Of a stretch of DNA of 64,000 bases, positions 34,070 through 41,516 are shown piece by piece (position 1 is the first letter of the stretch; each line of letters begins with the position of its first letter). This DNA comes from Arthrobacter sp. StoSoilB5 (GTDB lineage: Bacteria; Actinomycetota; Actinomycetes; Actinomycetales; Micrococcaceae). Location: positions 3,348,001 to 3,412,000 of the forward strand of contig NZ_AP024646.1 in NCBI RefSeq assembly GCF_019977235.1, given 5' to 3'. A program made the translations under genes and the position numbers. The notes below the pieces were generated by a model that was not told where the DNA came from, did no database searches, and saw only the letters and a list, made by a program, of their open reading frames with translations.

Positions 34070-35752
34070 TTAGTCGCGGGTAAGGCGACGGTGCGTCACG
34101 CGGTGCGGCTTGGCCGCATCGGGGCCCAGGCGCTCCACCTTGTTCTCCTCGTAGGAGTCGAAGTTACCCTCGAACCAGTACCACTTGGAGGGGTTCTCGT
34201 CGTCACCTTCATAGGCGAGGATGTGGGTTGCTACGCGGTCCAGGAACCAACGGTCGTGGGAGACCACCACAGCGCAGCCAGGGAACTCAAGCAGGGCGTT
34301 TTCGAGGCTGCTCAGAGTTTCGACGTCGAGGTCGTTGGTTGGTTCGTCAAGGAGCAGAAGGTTTCCACCCTGCTTAAGGGTCAGCGCCAGGTTGAGGCGG
34401 TTACGCTCACCACCGGAGAGGACGCCAGCCTTCTTCTGCTGGTCCGGTCCCTTGAAGCCGAACGCCGAAACGTAAGCCCGCGAAGGCATTTCGACCTGGC
34501 CGACCTGGATATAGTCATGGCCTTCCGAAACAACTTCCCAGAGGGATTTATTGGGATCGATGCCGCCACGGGACTGGTCCACGTAGGAGATCTTCACGGA
34601 CTCGCCGATCTTGAGCTCGCCATCGTCCAGCGGCTCCATGCCAACGATGGTTTTGAACAGGGTGGACTTGCCCACGCCATTCGGTCCAATAACGCCAACA
34701 ATGCCGTTGCGGGGCAGCGAGAAGGAGAGGTCCTCGATCAGGACTCGATCGTCGAAGCCCTTCTTCAGGTTCTTGGCCTCGATCACCACGGAACCCAAGC
34801 GCGGTCCAGGCGGAATCTGGATCTCTTCGAAGTCCAGCTTTCGCGTGCGCTCGGCCTCTGCAGCCATTTCTTCATAGCGGGCCAGGCGGGCCTTTGACTT
34901 GGTCTGGCGCCCCTTGGCGTTGGAGCGCACCCATTCAAGTTCTTCGGTCAGGCGCTTGGACAGCTTCGCATCCTTCTTGCCCTGGACCTCGAGGCGGGCC
35001 TTCTTTTTCTCCAGGTATGTGGAGTAGTTGCCTTCGTACGGGTAGAGGTGGCCGCGGTCGACTTCTGCGATCCACTCAGCCACGTGGTCCAGGAAGTAAC
35101 GGTCGTGGGTCACGGCCAGGACCGCACCGGGGTACTGGGAGAGGTGCTGTTCGAGCCAAAGTACGCTCTCGGCGTCCAAGTGGTTGGTGGGCTCATCGAG
35201 GAGCAGGAGGTCCGGCTTCTGGAGGAGAAGCTTGCACAGCGCTACGCGGCGTCGTTCACCACCAGAGAGGACGGTGACATCGGAATCGGCGGGCGGGCAG
35301 CGCAATGCGTCCATGGCCTGTTCGAGCTGGGAATCGATATCCCAGGCATCGGCAGCGTCAATGGCTTCCTGCAGCTTCCCCATCTCATCCAGGAGTGTGT
35401 CGTAGTCCGCATCCGGGTTGGCCATCTCTTCAGAGATCTCGTTGAAACGCTGGATCTTGCCGTAGATCTCGCCAACGCCTTCCTGGACGTTGCCAAGGAC
35501 GGTCTTTTCCTCGTTCAGCGGCGGTTCCTGCAAGAGGATGCCCACGGTGTAGCCGGGGCTCAGGCGGGCCTCGCCGTTTGATGGAGTGTCCAGCCCCGCC
35601 ATGATCTTCAGGATGGTGGACTTACCAGCACCGTTCGGGCCTACGACGCCAATCTTCGCGCCAGGATAGAACGACATGCTGACATCGTCCAAAATAAGTT
35701 TGTCGCCAACGGCCTTGCGAGCCTTGGTCATCGTGTAAATGAATTCCGCCAT
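34070..35752 (-). CDS. ettA: Energy-dependent translational throttle protein EttA (ABC-F)
   Basis: EttA is a soluble ABC-F ATPase that binds the ribosomal E site and gates the first elongation step according to ATP/ADP. The 560-residue product has two nucleotide-binding domains: Walker A GPNGAGKST near 40 and GPNGVGKST near 350; signatures LSGGERRRVAL and LSGGERNRLNL; Walker B DEPTNHLD and DEPTNDLD. The arm subdomain and the P-site interaction linker lie between them. The ATG at 35752 gives the family start MAEFIYTM; an upstream in-frame start adds 12 atypical residues. Confidence 0.97.
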   Translation of the reverse strand: MAEFIYTMTKARKAVGDKLILDDVSMSFYPGAKIGVVGPNGAGKSTILKIMAGLDTPSNGEARLSPGYTVGILLQEPPLNEEKTVLGNVQEGVGEIYGKIQRFNEISEEMANPDADYDTLLDEMGKLQEAIDAADAWDIDSQLEQAMDALRCPPADSDVTVLSGGERRRVALCKLLLQKPDLLLLDEPTNHLDAESVLWLEQHLSQYPGAVLAVTHDRYFLDHVAEWIAEVDRGHLYPYEGNYSTYLEKKKARLEVQGKKDAKLSKRLTEELEWVRSNAKGRQTKSKARLARYEEMAAEAERTRKLDFEEIQIPPGPRLGSVVIEAKNLKKGFDDRVLIEDLSFSLPRNGIVGVIGPNGVGKSTLFKTIVGMEPLDDGELKIGESVKISYVDQSRGGIDPNKSLWEVVSEGHDYIQVGQVEMPSRAYVSAFGFKGPDQQKKAGVLSGGERNRLNLALTLKQGGNLLLLDEPTNDLDVETLSSLENALLEFPGCAVVVSHDRWFLDRVATHILAYEGDDENPSKWYWFEGNFDSYEENKVERLGPDAAKPHRVTHRRLTRD

Positions 35753-35845
35753 GCCCTTAAATCTAGTGGGTAGGCGGACAGATCTCACATTCGGTGCTAT
35801 TGGGCGACGCCAGCAGCTCCCGGGGGGCAGTGCGGCCGGCCGCAG

Positions 35846-36340
35846 TTAGCGAACGCTCCCCACGAAGCATTTTCCGGTGGCAAGTACCGGCAGGACGCTC
35901 ACCACCACACCGCCATCCCGGATCTGACCCATGATGCAACTATCACCGGTCAGGGCGGCAGCTTCCAAGGCATCCACATCAAGACCTGTGGGCGTTCGGC
36001 CCACGGACACTTCCACGTTGGCTTTGGGAACGCCCGCAGATACCAAGGCTGCCCGCACCGATTCAGTGTCAGGCTTGGGGTTGGCAGCCGCGATTCTCTT
36101 CAGCGCCGCCTCCACAGCTGTGCTCGTGGCCGCTACCGCAGGGTCCATACTCGTCCCGCCGGCCGGTTGGGATGCCGGGCTTGAAGAAGGGCCGCCAGCC
36201 GCGGGTGCTTGGGGGGACGACGCGGTGCATGCTGACAGTGCAAGCGTAGTGACAACCACCAGGAAGGCCGCCGCGGCCTTTCCGTTCAGCTGAAAGTTGC
36301 TGGCATGTCTGGGCTGCTCGGCCTTGGTTCCCCTGCTCAT
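35846..36340 (-). CDS. Putative lipoprotein (DUF6993-like)
   Basis: The 164-residue protein has a basic N-terminus, a hydrophobic segment and a lipobox LALSAC near residue 38, then a Ser/Pro/Gly-rich linker. A folded C-terminal domain carries the cysteines of GDSCIMGQ and ATGKCFVG, probably a disulfide. It resembles the actinobacterial DUF6993 family, whose function is unknown. The ATG at 36340 is preferred because it puts a normal signal sequence at the N-terminus. It is divergent from the SRPBCC gene. Confidence 0.8.
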   Translation of the reverse strand: MSRGTKAEQPRHASNFQLNGKAAAAFLVVVTTLALSACTASSPQAPAAGGPSSSPASQPAGGTSMDPAVAATSTAVEAALKRIAAANPKPDTESVRAALVSAGVPKANVEVSVGRTPTGLDVDALEAAALTGDSCIMGQIRDGGVVVSVLPVLATGKCFVGSVR

Positions 36341-36438
36341 CACAGTGCCATTCTGCCATTCCCATGGACTGCGCACGGGCGTAGCGTGGGCCAAGTGGTG
36401 GCCCACCCGTACCGGTGGGCCTCGGAAGGGAGGGAACC

Positions 36439-36891
36439 ATGGAAGGAAAAGTCCCCAACGCCGAGGCGTCAATCACCGTAGCTGCCCCGCGCGACGCCGT
36501 GTGGAAGGCCCTGACGGATCCTGGCCTCATCAAGCAATACTTTCTCGGAACCAATGTGGAAACGTCCTGGAGGGTGGGCGATCCGATCACGTACTCCGGC
36601 GAATACAACGGCAATGCATACGAGGACAAGGGCATCATCCTGGCCTTCGAACCACTGCAGCTCTTGAAAACCACCCACTACAGCCCGTCAACGGGACTTC
36701 CCGATGCTCCCGAGAACTATCACACCGTTGCATACCAGCTGGACGATGCTGGCGAGGAGACATCCGTAACGATTACGCAGGGCAACAACAAGAGCGAACA
36801 AGAAGTGGAGCATTCCGCAGCGACCTGGCGAATGGTTCTTCAGAACCTCAAGGAATTTCTTGAGTCACATGGCAACAAGTTAGACGACTAA
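36439..36891 (+). CDS. SRPBCC (START/AHSA1-like) domain protein
   Basis: The 150-residue protein has the hydrophobic-cavity fold of AHSA1-like SRPBCC proteins: SITVAAPRDAVWKALTDPGLIKQYFLG at the N-terminus, DPITYSGEYNGNAYEDKGIIL, and a C-terminal helix WRMVLQNLKEFLE. Such proteins bind small ligands or assist chaperones; no ligand can be named. The ATG at 36439 follows GGAAGGGAGGG. A strong terminator follows, with IS-C just beyond it. Confidence 0.88.
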   Translation: MEGKVPNAEASITVAAPRDAVWKALTDPGLIKQYFLGTNVETSWRVGDPITYSGEYNGNAYEDKGIILAFEPLQLLKTTHYSPSTGLPDAPENYHTVAYQLDDAGEETSVTITQGNNKSEQEVEHSAATWRMVLQNLKEFLESHGNKLDD

Positions 36892-36896
36892 AGAAT

Positions 36897-36931
36897 AAAT
36901 CCCCCGGAACCATGTGGGTTCCGGGGGATTT
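36897..36931 (+). terminator. SRPBCC gene terminator
   Basis: The 15-bp stem AAATCCCCCGGAACC with its complement at 36917-36931 has a 5-base loop and continues into TTTCTT. It lies six bases after the stop. It ends exactly where the IS-C target duplication begins. Confidence 0.88.
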
Positions 36932-36935
36932 CTTG

Positions 36936-36947
36936 TGCCCCAGGAGG
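36936..36947 (-). other. Duplicated 3' fragment of tRNA-Arg beside IS-C
   Basis: These twelve bases repeat the last twelve bases of the tRNA-Arg gene (38306-38317) as part of the 16-bp target duplication of IS-C. They are a remnant with no tRNA function and mark where the tRNA end lay before insertion. Confidence 0.85.
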
Positions 36948-37073
36948 TGTGTGATTTCAGGACATCGTTTACACATGTGGCGGGACATCCTTGACAGTGC
37001 CTGTGGCGGGACATCGTCGACACTGCCGGCATGTCGCGGGACATAGACGACACATGCCCTGATGGGCTGGGCC

Positions 37074-38174
37074 ATGTCGAAGAACAAGGTCATCGTCCTG
37101 GCCGTCCTTGAGGGCGGAATGTCCAAAACCGAAACCGCCCGCCGCTACGGCGTCAGCCGGCAATGGGTGCACGAACTCCTTCGCCGCCACGCCGAGGCCG
37201 GCGAAGCGGGCCTCTCGCCCCGGTCCAGGCGCCCCCGCCGCAGCCCACAGGCGACCAGCCCTGCCATCCGGGACCGCGTACTTGCCCTGCGGCAGCGCCT
37301 CGCCGCCGAGGGCCTTGACGCAGGCGCGGAAACCATCGCCAGCCATCTTGAACTGGAAGGGTGCAGGCCGCCGGCCTCGAGCACCATTCATAGAATCCTG
37401 CGCCAGGCCGGAACCGTCACCCCGGAACCCCACAAGCGCCCCCGCTCCTCGCTGCGGCGCTTCGAAGCGCACCAGCCCAACGAGACCTGGCAATCCGACT
37501 TCACCCACTGGGCCCTGGCCGACGGAACCGACACCGAGATCCTGAACTTCCTCGATGACCACTCCCGCTACCTGCTGCACTGCACCGCCCACCGCCGGGT
37601 TACCGGCCCCATCGTGGTCAACGCGTTCCTCGACGCAGGCAGCGAACACGGGCTCCCGGCCTCAACCCTGACCGATAACGGCATGGTCTACACCACCCGC
37701 CTGGCTGGCGGGAAGGGCGGCCGGAACGCCTTCGAAACCCTCATAGCTTCGCTCGGCATCACGCAGAAGAACGGCCACCCAGGCCATCCCCAAACCCAAG
37801 GCAAAATCGAGCGATTCCACCAGACCCTGAAAAAATGGCTTGCCGGGCAGCCTCGCGCCCACACCCTCGACGGCCTGAACGACCAGCTCGCGAAGTTCAG
37901 GCAGATCTACAACCACGAACGCCCGCACCGTGCCCTGAACCGGCGCACACCGGCCACCGCCTACAACGCCGCCCCCAAAGCCGCCCCGAAGCTCGCCATC
38001 CAAGGCGACCACTGGCGGACCCGCACCGACCGAGTCGATGCCGATGGGAAAGTCTCACTCCGCTACGCCGGACGCCTCCGCCACCTGGGCATCGGTCGAC
38101 TCCACAAGCACAAACGAGTGATCCTGCTCGGCCCACGAAGAACACGTCCTGACCATCGAACACGGAACCGGTGA
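37074..38174 (+). CDS. IS481-family transposase of IS-C, C-terminus frameshifted
   Basis: The predicted product is about 366 residues from ATG 37074 (another ATG lies four codons upstream). An N-terminal helix-turn-helix reads KTETARRYGVSRQWVHELL. The DDE core has the Asp of WQSDFTHW, the Asp of LTDNGMVY and the Glu of GKIERFHQ, then YNHERPHRALN. After residue VILL the frame ends in an aberrant GPRRTRPDHRTRNR. Removing one G at 38130-38131 would restore a typical ending (AHEEHVLTIEHGTGEVLAEF, then TINPDRGYQ) that stays open to a stop at 38280. All catalytic residues are intact, but the C-terminal domain is altered, so activity is uncertain. Confidence 0.88.
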   Translation: MSKNKVIVLAVLEGGMSKTETARRYGVSRQWVHELLRRHAEAGEAGLSPRSRRPRRSPQATSPAIRDRVLALRQRLAAEGLDAGAETIASHLELEGCRPPASSTIHRILRQAGTVTPEPHKRPRSSLRRFEAHQPNETWQSDFTHWALADGTDTEILNFLDDHSRYLLHCTAHRRVTGPIVVNAFLDAGSEHGLPASTLTDNGMVYTTRLAGGKGGRNAFETLIASLGITQKNGHPGHPQTQGKIERFHQTLKKWLAGQPRAHTLDGLNDQLAKFRQIYNHERPHRALNRRTPATAYNAAPKAAPKLAIQGDHWRTRTDRVDADGKVSLRYAGRLRHLGIGRLHKHKRVILLGPRRTRPDHRTRNR

Positions 38175-38227
38175 AGTCCTCGCGGAGTTCACAATCAACC
38201 CAGACCGCGGCTACCAGAAAAAACAAA

Positions 38228-38255
38228 ACACCCCCGGTCCGAAGACCGGGGGTGT
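38228..38255 (-). terminator. Inward-facing terminator at the right end of IS-C
   Basis: ACACCCCCGGTC at 38228-38239 pairs with 38244-38255 in a 12-bp stem with loop CGAA. Read leftward it is followed by TTTTGTTTTTT, an excellent intrinsic terminator. It faces transcription entering the element from tRNA-Arg and probably ends that transcript. Confidence 0.82.
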
Positions 38256-38305
38256 CAATGATGTCCCGACACATCCGTAAAGGATGTCCCGCTACATCAC
38301 ACTTG

Positions 38306-38378
38306 TGCCCCAGGAGGGAATCGAACCCCCGACCGGCGGATTAGAAGGCCGCTGCTCTATCCCCTGAGCTACTGGGGC
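38306..38378 (-). tRNA. tRNA-Arg (anticodon TCT)
   Basis: Read leftward, the cloverleaf has the acceptor stem GCCCCAG/CTGGGGC, the D-arm TAGCTCAGGGGATAGAGC, the anticodon loop CTTCTAA with TCT, and the T-arm GGGTTCGATTCCC. The discriminator A is at 38306 and CCA is not encoded. IS-C is inserted four bases beyond the 3' end; the duplication keeps the gene complete. Confidence 0.95.
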
Positions 38379-38598
38379 GCACTTGCGCCAATACCAGCCT
38401 AAGCCGCTGGCGCCACAAAGAGTTTACAGTGCATTCGGCCTGCAGCCTGTCAGCCCACGCCTACGGATACTTCTCCTCCACAACAACCCTTCGTGCCGGA
38501 GTTATTCACATAGGCAGACACCGCACTCCCCTGCCTGGTTTGCATGGATGAAGCTAAGAGGGCCGGACGGGCACTTTCCTACATCGAGAAGGACCACC

Positions 38599-39156
38599 AT
38601 GAACGACACCATCACTCTTCGAGGCTTCGTAGCTTCAGAGGTTAAGAGTTCGACCACTACGCGAGGTACCGCTACGGCTTCTTTTCGTCTTGGAACAACT
38701 GAACGGCGCTATGACCGGGCAAGCAATACATGGATAGACGGCACCACCAACTGGTATACGGTGCAATCCTTTCGCTACTTGGCTGGCCACGTCGGCTGCA
38801 GCGTGAAGAAGGGGCAACGCGTGATCGTCATCGGAAAGCTACGCCTACGGCAGTGGGAACACGAGGGTCGGATATATCATGTGGCAGAAATCGACGCTGA
38901 ATCAGTGGGGCACGACCTCATGTGGGGCTCTGCGAACTTCACCCGGATGACCGGGACCTCGGCTCCAGCTGATGGTAACCAGCCAAGCGAGGCCGCCGGG
39001 AAGCCTGGACATGCGGGTATTGAGTGGGAGGCCGGCGACAACGAACAGGCGCCCCCGGAGGATGAGACAGAAACGGTGGACGTCGATGATCCGGACGGTG
39101 CCGGTCCGCTGGTGGTAAACACAGCCACAGGTGAGTTGGTGGGTGCCGGGGCTTGA
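38599..39156 (+). CDS. Single-stranded DNA-binding protein (SsbB-like paralogue)
   Basis: The 185-residue protein has an N-terminal OB fold: MNDTITLRGFVASEVK, ATASFRLGTTERRYD, NWYTVQSFRYLAGHVG and RVIVIGKLRLRQWE. The acidic C-terminal tail (DETETVDVDDPDGAG) ends LVGAGA and lacks the DDxxF-type tip that housekeeping SSB uses to recruit replication proteins. It is therefore more likely an auxiliary SSB. The ATG at 38599 follows AGAAGGA and is preferred over a distant upstream start. Confidence 0.9.
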   Translation: MNDTITLRGFVASEVKSSTTTRGTATASFRLGTTERRYDRASNTWIDGTTNWYTVQSFRYLAGHVGCSVKKGQRVIVIGKLRLRQWEHEGRIYHVAEIDAESVGHDLMWGSANFTRMTGTSAPADGNQPSEAAGKPGHAGIEWEAGDNEQAPPEDETETVDVDDPDGAGPLVVNTATGELVGAGA

Positions 39157-39223
39157 ACTTCGGCATGGCACTGCGGGAGAGACTTGTGGGGCCAGCACCG
39201 CATGCGGAGTTTATTCTGGGTCC

Positions 39224-39844
39224 ATGCCACACGACACAGCAGCTCACCGGCTTGAGACTGCTCCTGCTTCTTGGGAGGCAGTGGAGGAATTGTTCGGGGT
39301 CAAGGGCGAGCCGTCCCGGTGCTGGTGCCGCTGGTTCGCCCTCCCCGGCACGGAGTTCAGGTCTGCGGCACCCAGCGAACTCAAAGAACTCCTGCGGGCA
39401 CGTTTCGACGAGGATCCTGAGCCGGGGGTGCTGGCGTTCCGGGGCGGCCAGCCGGTCGGCTGGTGTGCAGTGGAACCACGGGCAAACTATCCCCGCATAG
39501 AACGGTCGCAGCTGTTGCGGGCAGCGGACCTGCCGCCCGTTGACGTTGAAACCCTCTGGTCAGTGAGCTGTTTTGTGGTTTCACGGGACCATCGACGATC
39601 AGGTGTTGCTGCGATGCTACTCCGGGCAGCGGTCAACCATGCCTTCAAGAACGGGGCTACTACTCTGGAGGCATATCCCATTGACACCAGCCTGCGGCCA
39701 AAGGCTGGTCCATCCGATTTGTATCACGGCACGGTTTCGCTGTTCATTGAAGGCGGGTTCTCTGTGGTTTCAACTCCCATTCCTGGGCGCGCCGTAGTTC
39801 GCCTCAACCGCGCCCTAGTTCGCCTCAACGGGGAGCCCGCATAG
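39224..39844 (+). CDS. GNAT family N-acetyltransferase
   Basis: The 206-residue protein has a GNAT fold with the acetyl-CoA loop in RDHRRSGVAAMLLRAAVNHAF near 120 and the cysteine-rich CWCRWFALPG near 28. The substrate is unknown. The ATG at 39224 gives MPHDTAAHR; the ORF is open upstream but without a good ribosome site. The C-terminus contains a tandem 21-bp duplication (39789-39830) that repeats the residues VVRLN/LVRLN. Confidence 0.86.
   Translation: MPHDTAAHRLETAPASWEAVEELFGVKGEPSRCWCRWFALPGTEFRSAAPSELKELLRARFDEDPEPGVLAFRGGQPVGWCAVEPRANYPRIERSQLLRAADLPPVDVETLWSVSCFVVSRDHRRSGVAAMLLRAAVNHAFKNGATTLEAYPIDTSLRPKAGPSDLYHGTVSLFIEGGFSVVSTPIPGRAVVRLNRALVRLNGEPA
39789..39830 (+). repeat. 21-bp tandem duplication in the GNAT C-terminus
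   Basis: Two adjacent 21-base units, 39789-39809 and 39810-39830, differ at two positions. Each contains TAGTTCGCCTCAAC. The duplication is in frame and adds seven residues. Confidence 0.9.
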
Positions 39845-39868
39845 CAGGGTCAGCTGTCATCGATGCCG

Positions 39869-40636
39869 CTAGGGCAACGTCAGGATCATGGGTCCATCCG
39901 CGGTGATAGCGACGGTGTGCTCACTGTGAGCAGCCTTGTTTCCGCTTGCTGAGCGCAGAGTCCACTCATCGTCATCGTGGTAGTAGTCGTCCTTGCCTCC
40001 CAGGATGAGCATGGGTTCGATGGCGATAACCAAACCCTCCTCCAGTTTGATGCCCCGGCCCGGCCTGCCCATGTTGGGAACGGGAGGTTCGGCGTGCATC
40101 GTCCGGCCGATGCCGTGACCACCGTGGTCGGCAAGCAAACCATATCCAGCCCGTTTAGCCTCGCCGCCGATTGCATAGGCGAGGTCACCCATTTTGTTAC
40201 CCACCCGGGCTGCTTCGATACCGCGGGCGAGTGCCGCATCTGTGGCGTCGATCAATGCCTGGTCCACCGGATCAGCAGTGCCCACGATGAAGCTGACAGC
40301 CGCGTCTCCACACCAGCCCTCAAGGAAGGCGCCGCAATCCACACTTAGGAGGTCCCCATCCCGGAGAACATAGCCATCCGGAATTCCATGCACCACGGCG
40401 TCATTGACGCTGGCACAGATCACGCCGGGAAACGGGACCGCGGCCCACCGTGGGTGGTAATTAAGGAAAGCCGGCCTGGCCCCCGCATCTGAAATCACGC
40501 TGGCTGCAAGCTCGTCCAGTTCTTTGAGGGAAATACCGACGTCCGCGTGGTCCTTGACAGCTGCCAAGGCGTGGGCCACCACCCTGCCGGCCTCGCGCAT
40601 CATCGAGATCTGGTCCGGTGTTTTCACCATGGACAT
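39869..40636 (-). CDS. map: Type I methionyl aminopeptidase
   Basis: MAP removes the initiator methionine from nascent proteins. The 255-residue product has the pita-bread fold metal ligands: the Asp in SVDCGAFLEGW near 97, the Asp in GDAAVSF, the His in HGGHGIGRTMHAEP near 170, the Glu in IAIEPML near 206, and the Glu in HSEHTVAIT near 240. The ATG at 40636 follows GGAGG at good spacing. It lacks the N-terminal zinc extension, so it is the MAP type Ia form. Peptide deformylase, which acts just before MAP, lies at 44200. Confidence 0.97.
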   Translation of the reverse strand: MSMVKTPDQISMMREAGRVVAHALAAVKDHADVGISLKELDELAASVISDAGARPAFLNYHPRWAAVPFPGVICASVNDAVVHGIPDGYVLRDGDLLSVDCGAFLEGWCGDAAVSFIVGTADPVDQALIDATDAALARGIEAARVGNKMGDLAYAIGGEAKRAGYGLLADHGGHGIGRTMHAEPPVPNMGRPGRGIKLEEGLVIAIEPMLILGGKDDYYHDDDEWTLRSASGNKAAHSEHTVAITADGPMILTLP

Positions 40637-40816
40637 GGGGTTCCTCCATTTTTGCTGGGCGGGGTAGTTTGCCGTTCGGGATCATTCCCGGACCCGCTGG
40701 CGATTAATTCCACTCTACGGCGCAGGTCGCTGCGAGTGCGGAGAACAAAGCGGAGAACAGAGAGGTACGGCCGGCCTGGGTCCTTTTCCCAAGACAGCCG
40801 GTCATAGAGTTGGGGA

Positions 40817-41503
40817 ATGGACAACAAGGACCTGCTTGAGGCCATCCGGTCAACACTTCGCTCCGCCGGGGACGCTGAGCGTGCCAGGGGCGCCCAGGCT
40901 TATATGAAGTCGGACATGCCCTCCTGGGGGATCCGGGTGCCTGAGGTGCGCAGGATCGTCAAGGTCGCAGCGAAGCAGTTTCCCGTGTCTTCACCCGTGA
41001 GTCTTCGCGACGCTGTCCTGGATATGTGGCGCAATGCCGAGGCCCGCGAAGAACGCTATGCAGCCATTGAGTTGACAGGCCTGCCTATGGTCAAGGAAGA
41101 CCTTGACATGCTGCCGGTCTATGAGGAAATTATCCGCACTGGGGCTTGGTGGGACCTCGTCGACGGCGTGTCCCACCGTCTCTGCGCCCTCCTCCTTGCA
41201 CACAGGTCCACAATGACACCGCTGTTACTCCAATGGTCCACCGACCAGGACATGTGGATCCGTAGGGCTTCCATTACTGCTCAATTGGCAGCCAAGTCCC
41301 TAACGGATCCAGGACTGCTGGCGGCTGTTATCAAACCCAACCTTGCCGACAAGGAATTCTTCATCAGGAAGGCCATCGGATGGGCGTTGCGGGAGTACAG
41401 CAAGACGAACCCGGAGTGGGTCAGGGCCTTCGCGGCGGAGAATGGTCCAGCACTCAGCCCGTTGTCCACACGTGAAGCAGTAAGGCTTCTGTCATCCGCT
41501 TGA
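40817..41503 (+). CDS. DNA alkylation repair protein (AlkD-like)
   Basis: The 228-residue all-helical protein has HEAT-like repeats of the AlkC/AlkD family, which remove alkylated bases such as 3- and 7-methylpurines without base flipping. Typical segments are MPSWGIRVPEVRRIVKV near 34, the TGAWWDLVDGVSH motif near 110 and KEFFIRKAIGWALREYSKTNP near 178. Its neighbours are map (divergent) and a mannosyltransferase (convergent), so there is no operon context. Confidence 0.93.
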   Translation: MDNKDLLEAIRSTLRSAGDAERARGAQAYMKSDMPSWGIRVPEVRRIVKVAAKQFPVSSPVSLRDAVLDMWRNAEAREERYAAIELTGLPMVKEDLDMLPVYEEIIRTGAWWDLVDGVSHRLCALLLAHRSTMTPLLLQWSTDQDMWIRRASITAQLAAKSLTDPGLLAAVIKPNLADKEFFIRKAIGWALREYSKTNPEWVRAFAAENGPALSPLSTREAVRLLSSA

Positions 41504-41516
41504 GTGCCGCGCAATC

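Larger units (their letters stand above)
36948..38301 (+). mobile_element. IS-C: IS481-family insertion sequence, 1354 bp, 16-bp target duplication in tRNA-Arg
   Basis: The element is flanked by CTTGTGCCCCAGGAGG at 36932-36947 and 38302-38317. The left end starts TGTGTGATTT and the right end reversed starts TGTGATGTAG. The left end carries repeated GGACAT cores at 36960, 36983, 37009 and 37039; the right end carries two inverted cores at 38260-38266 and 38283-38289. These resemble the repeats of IS-A in layout. The transposase gene has a frameshift near its 3' end. An inward-facing terminator lies near the right end. Confidence 0.92.
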
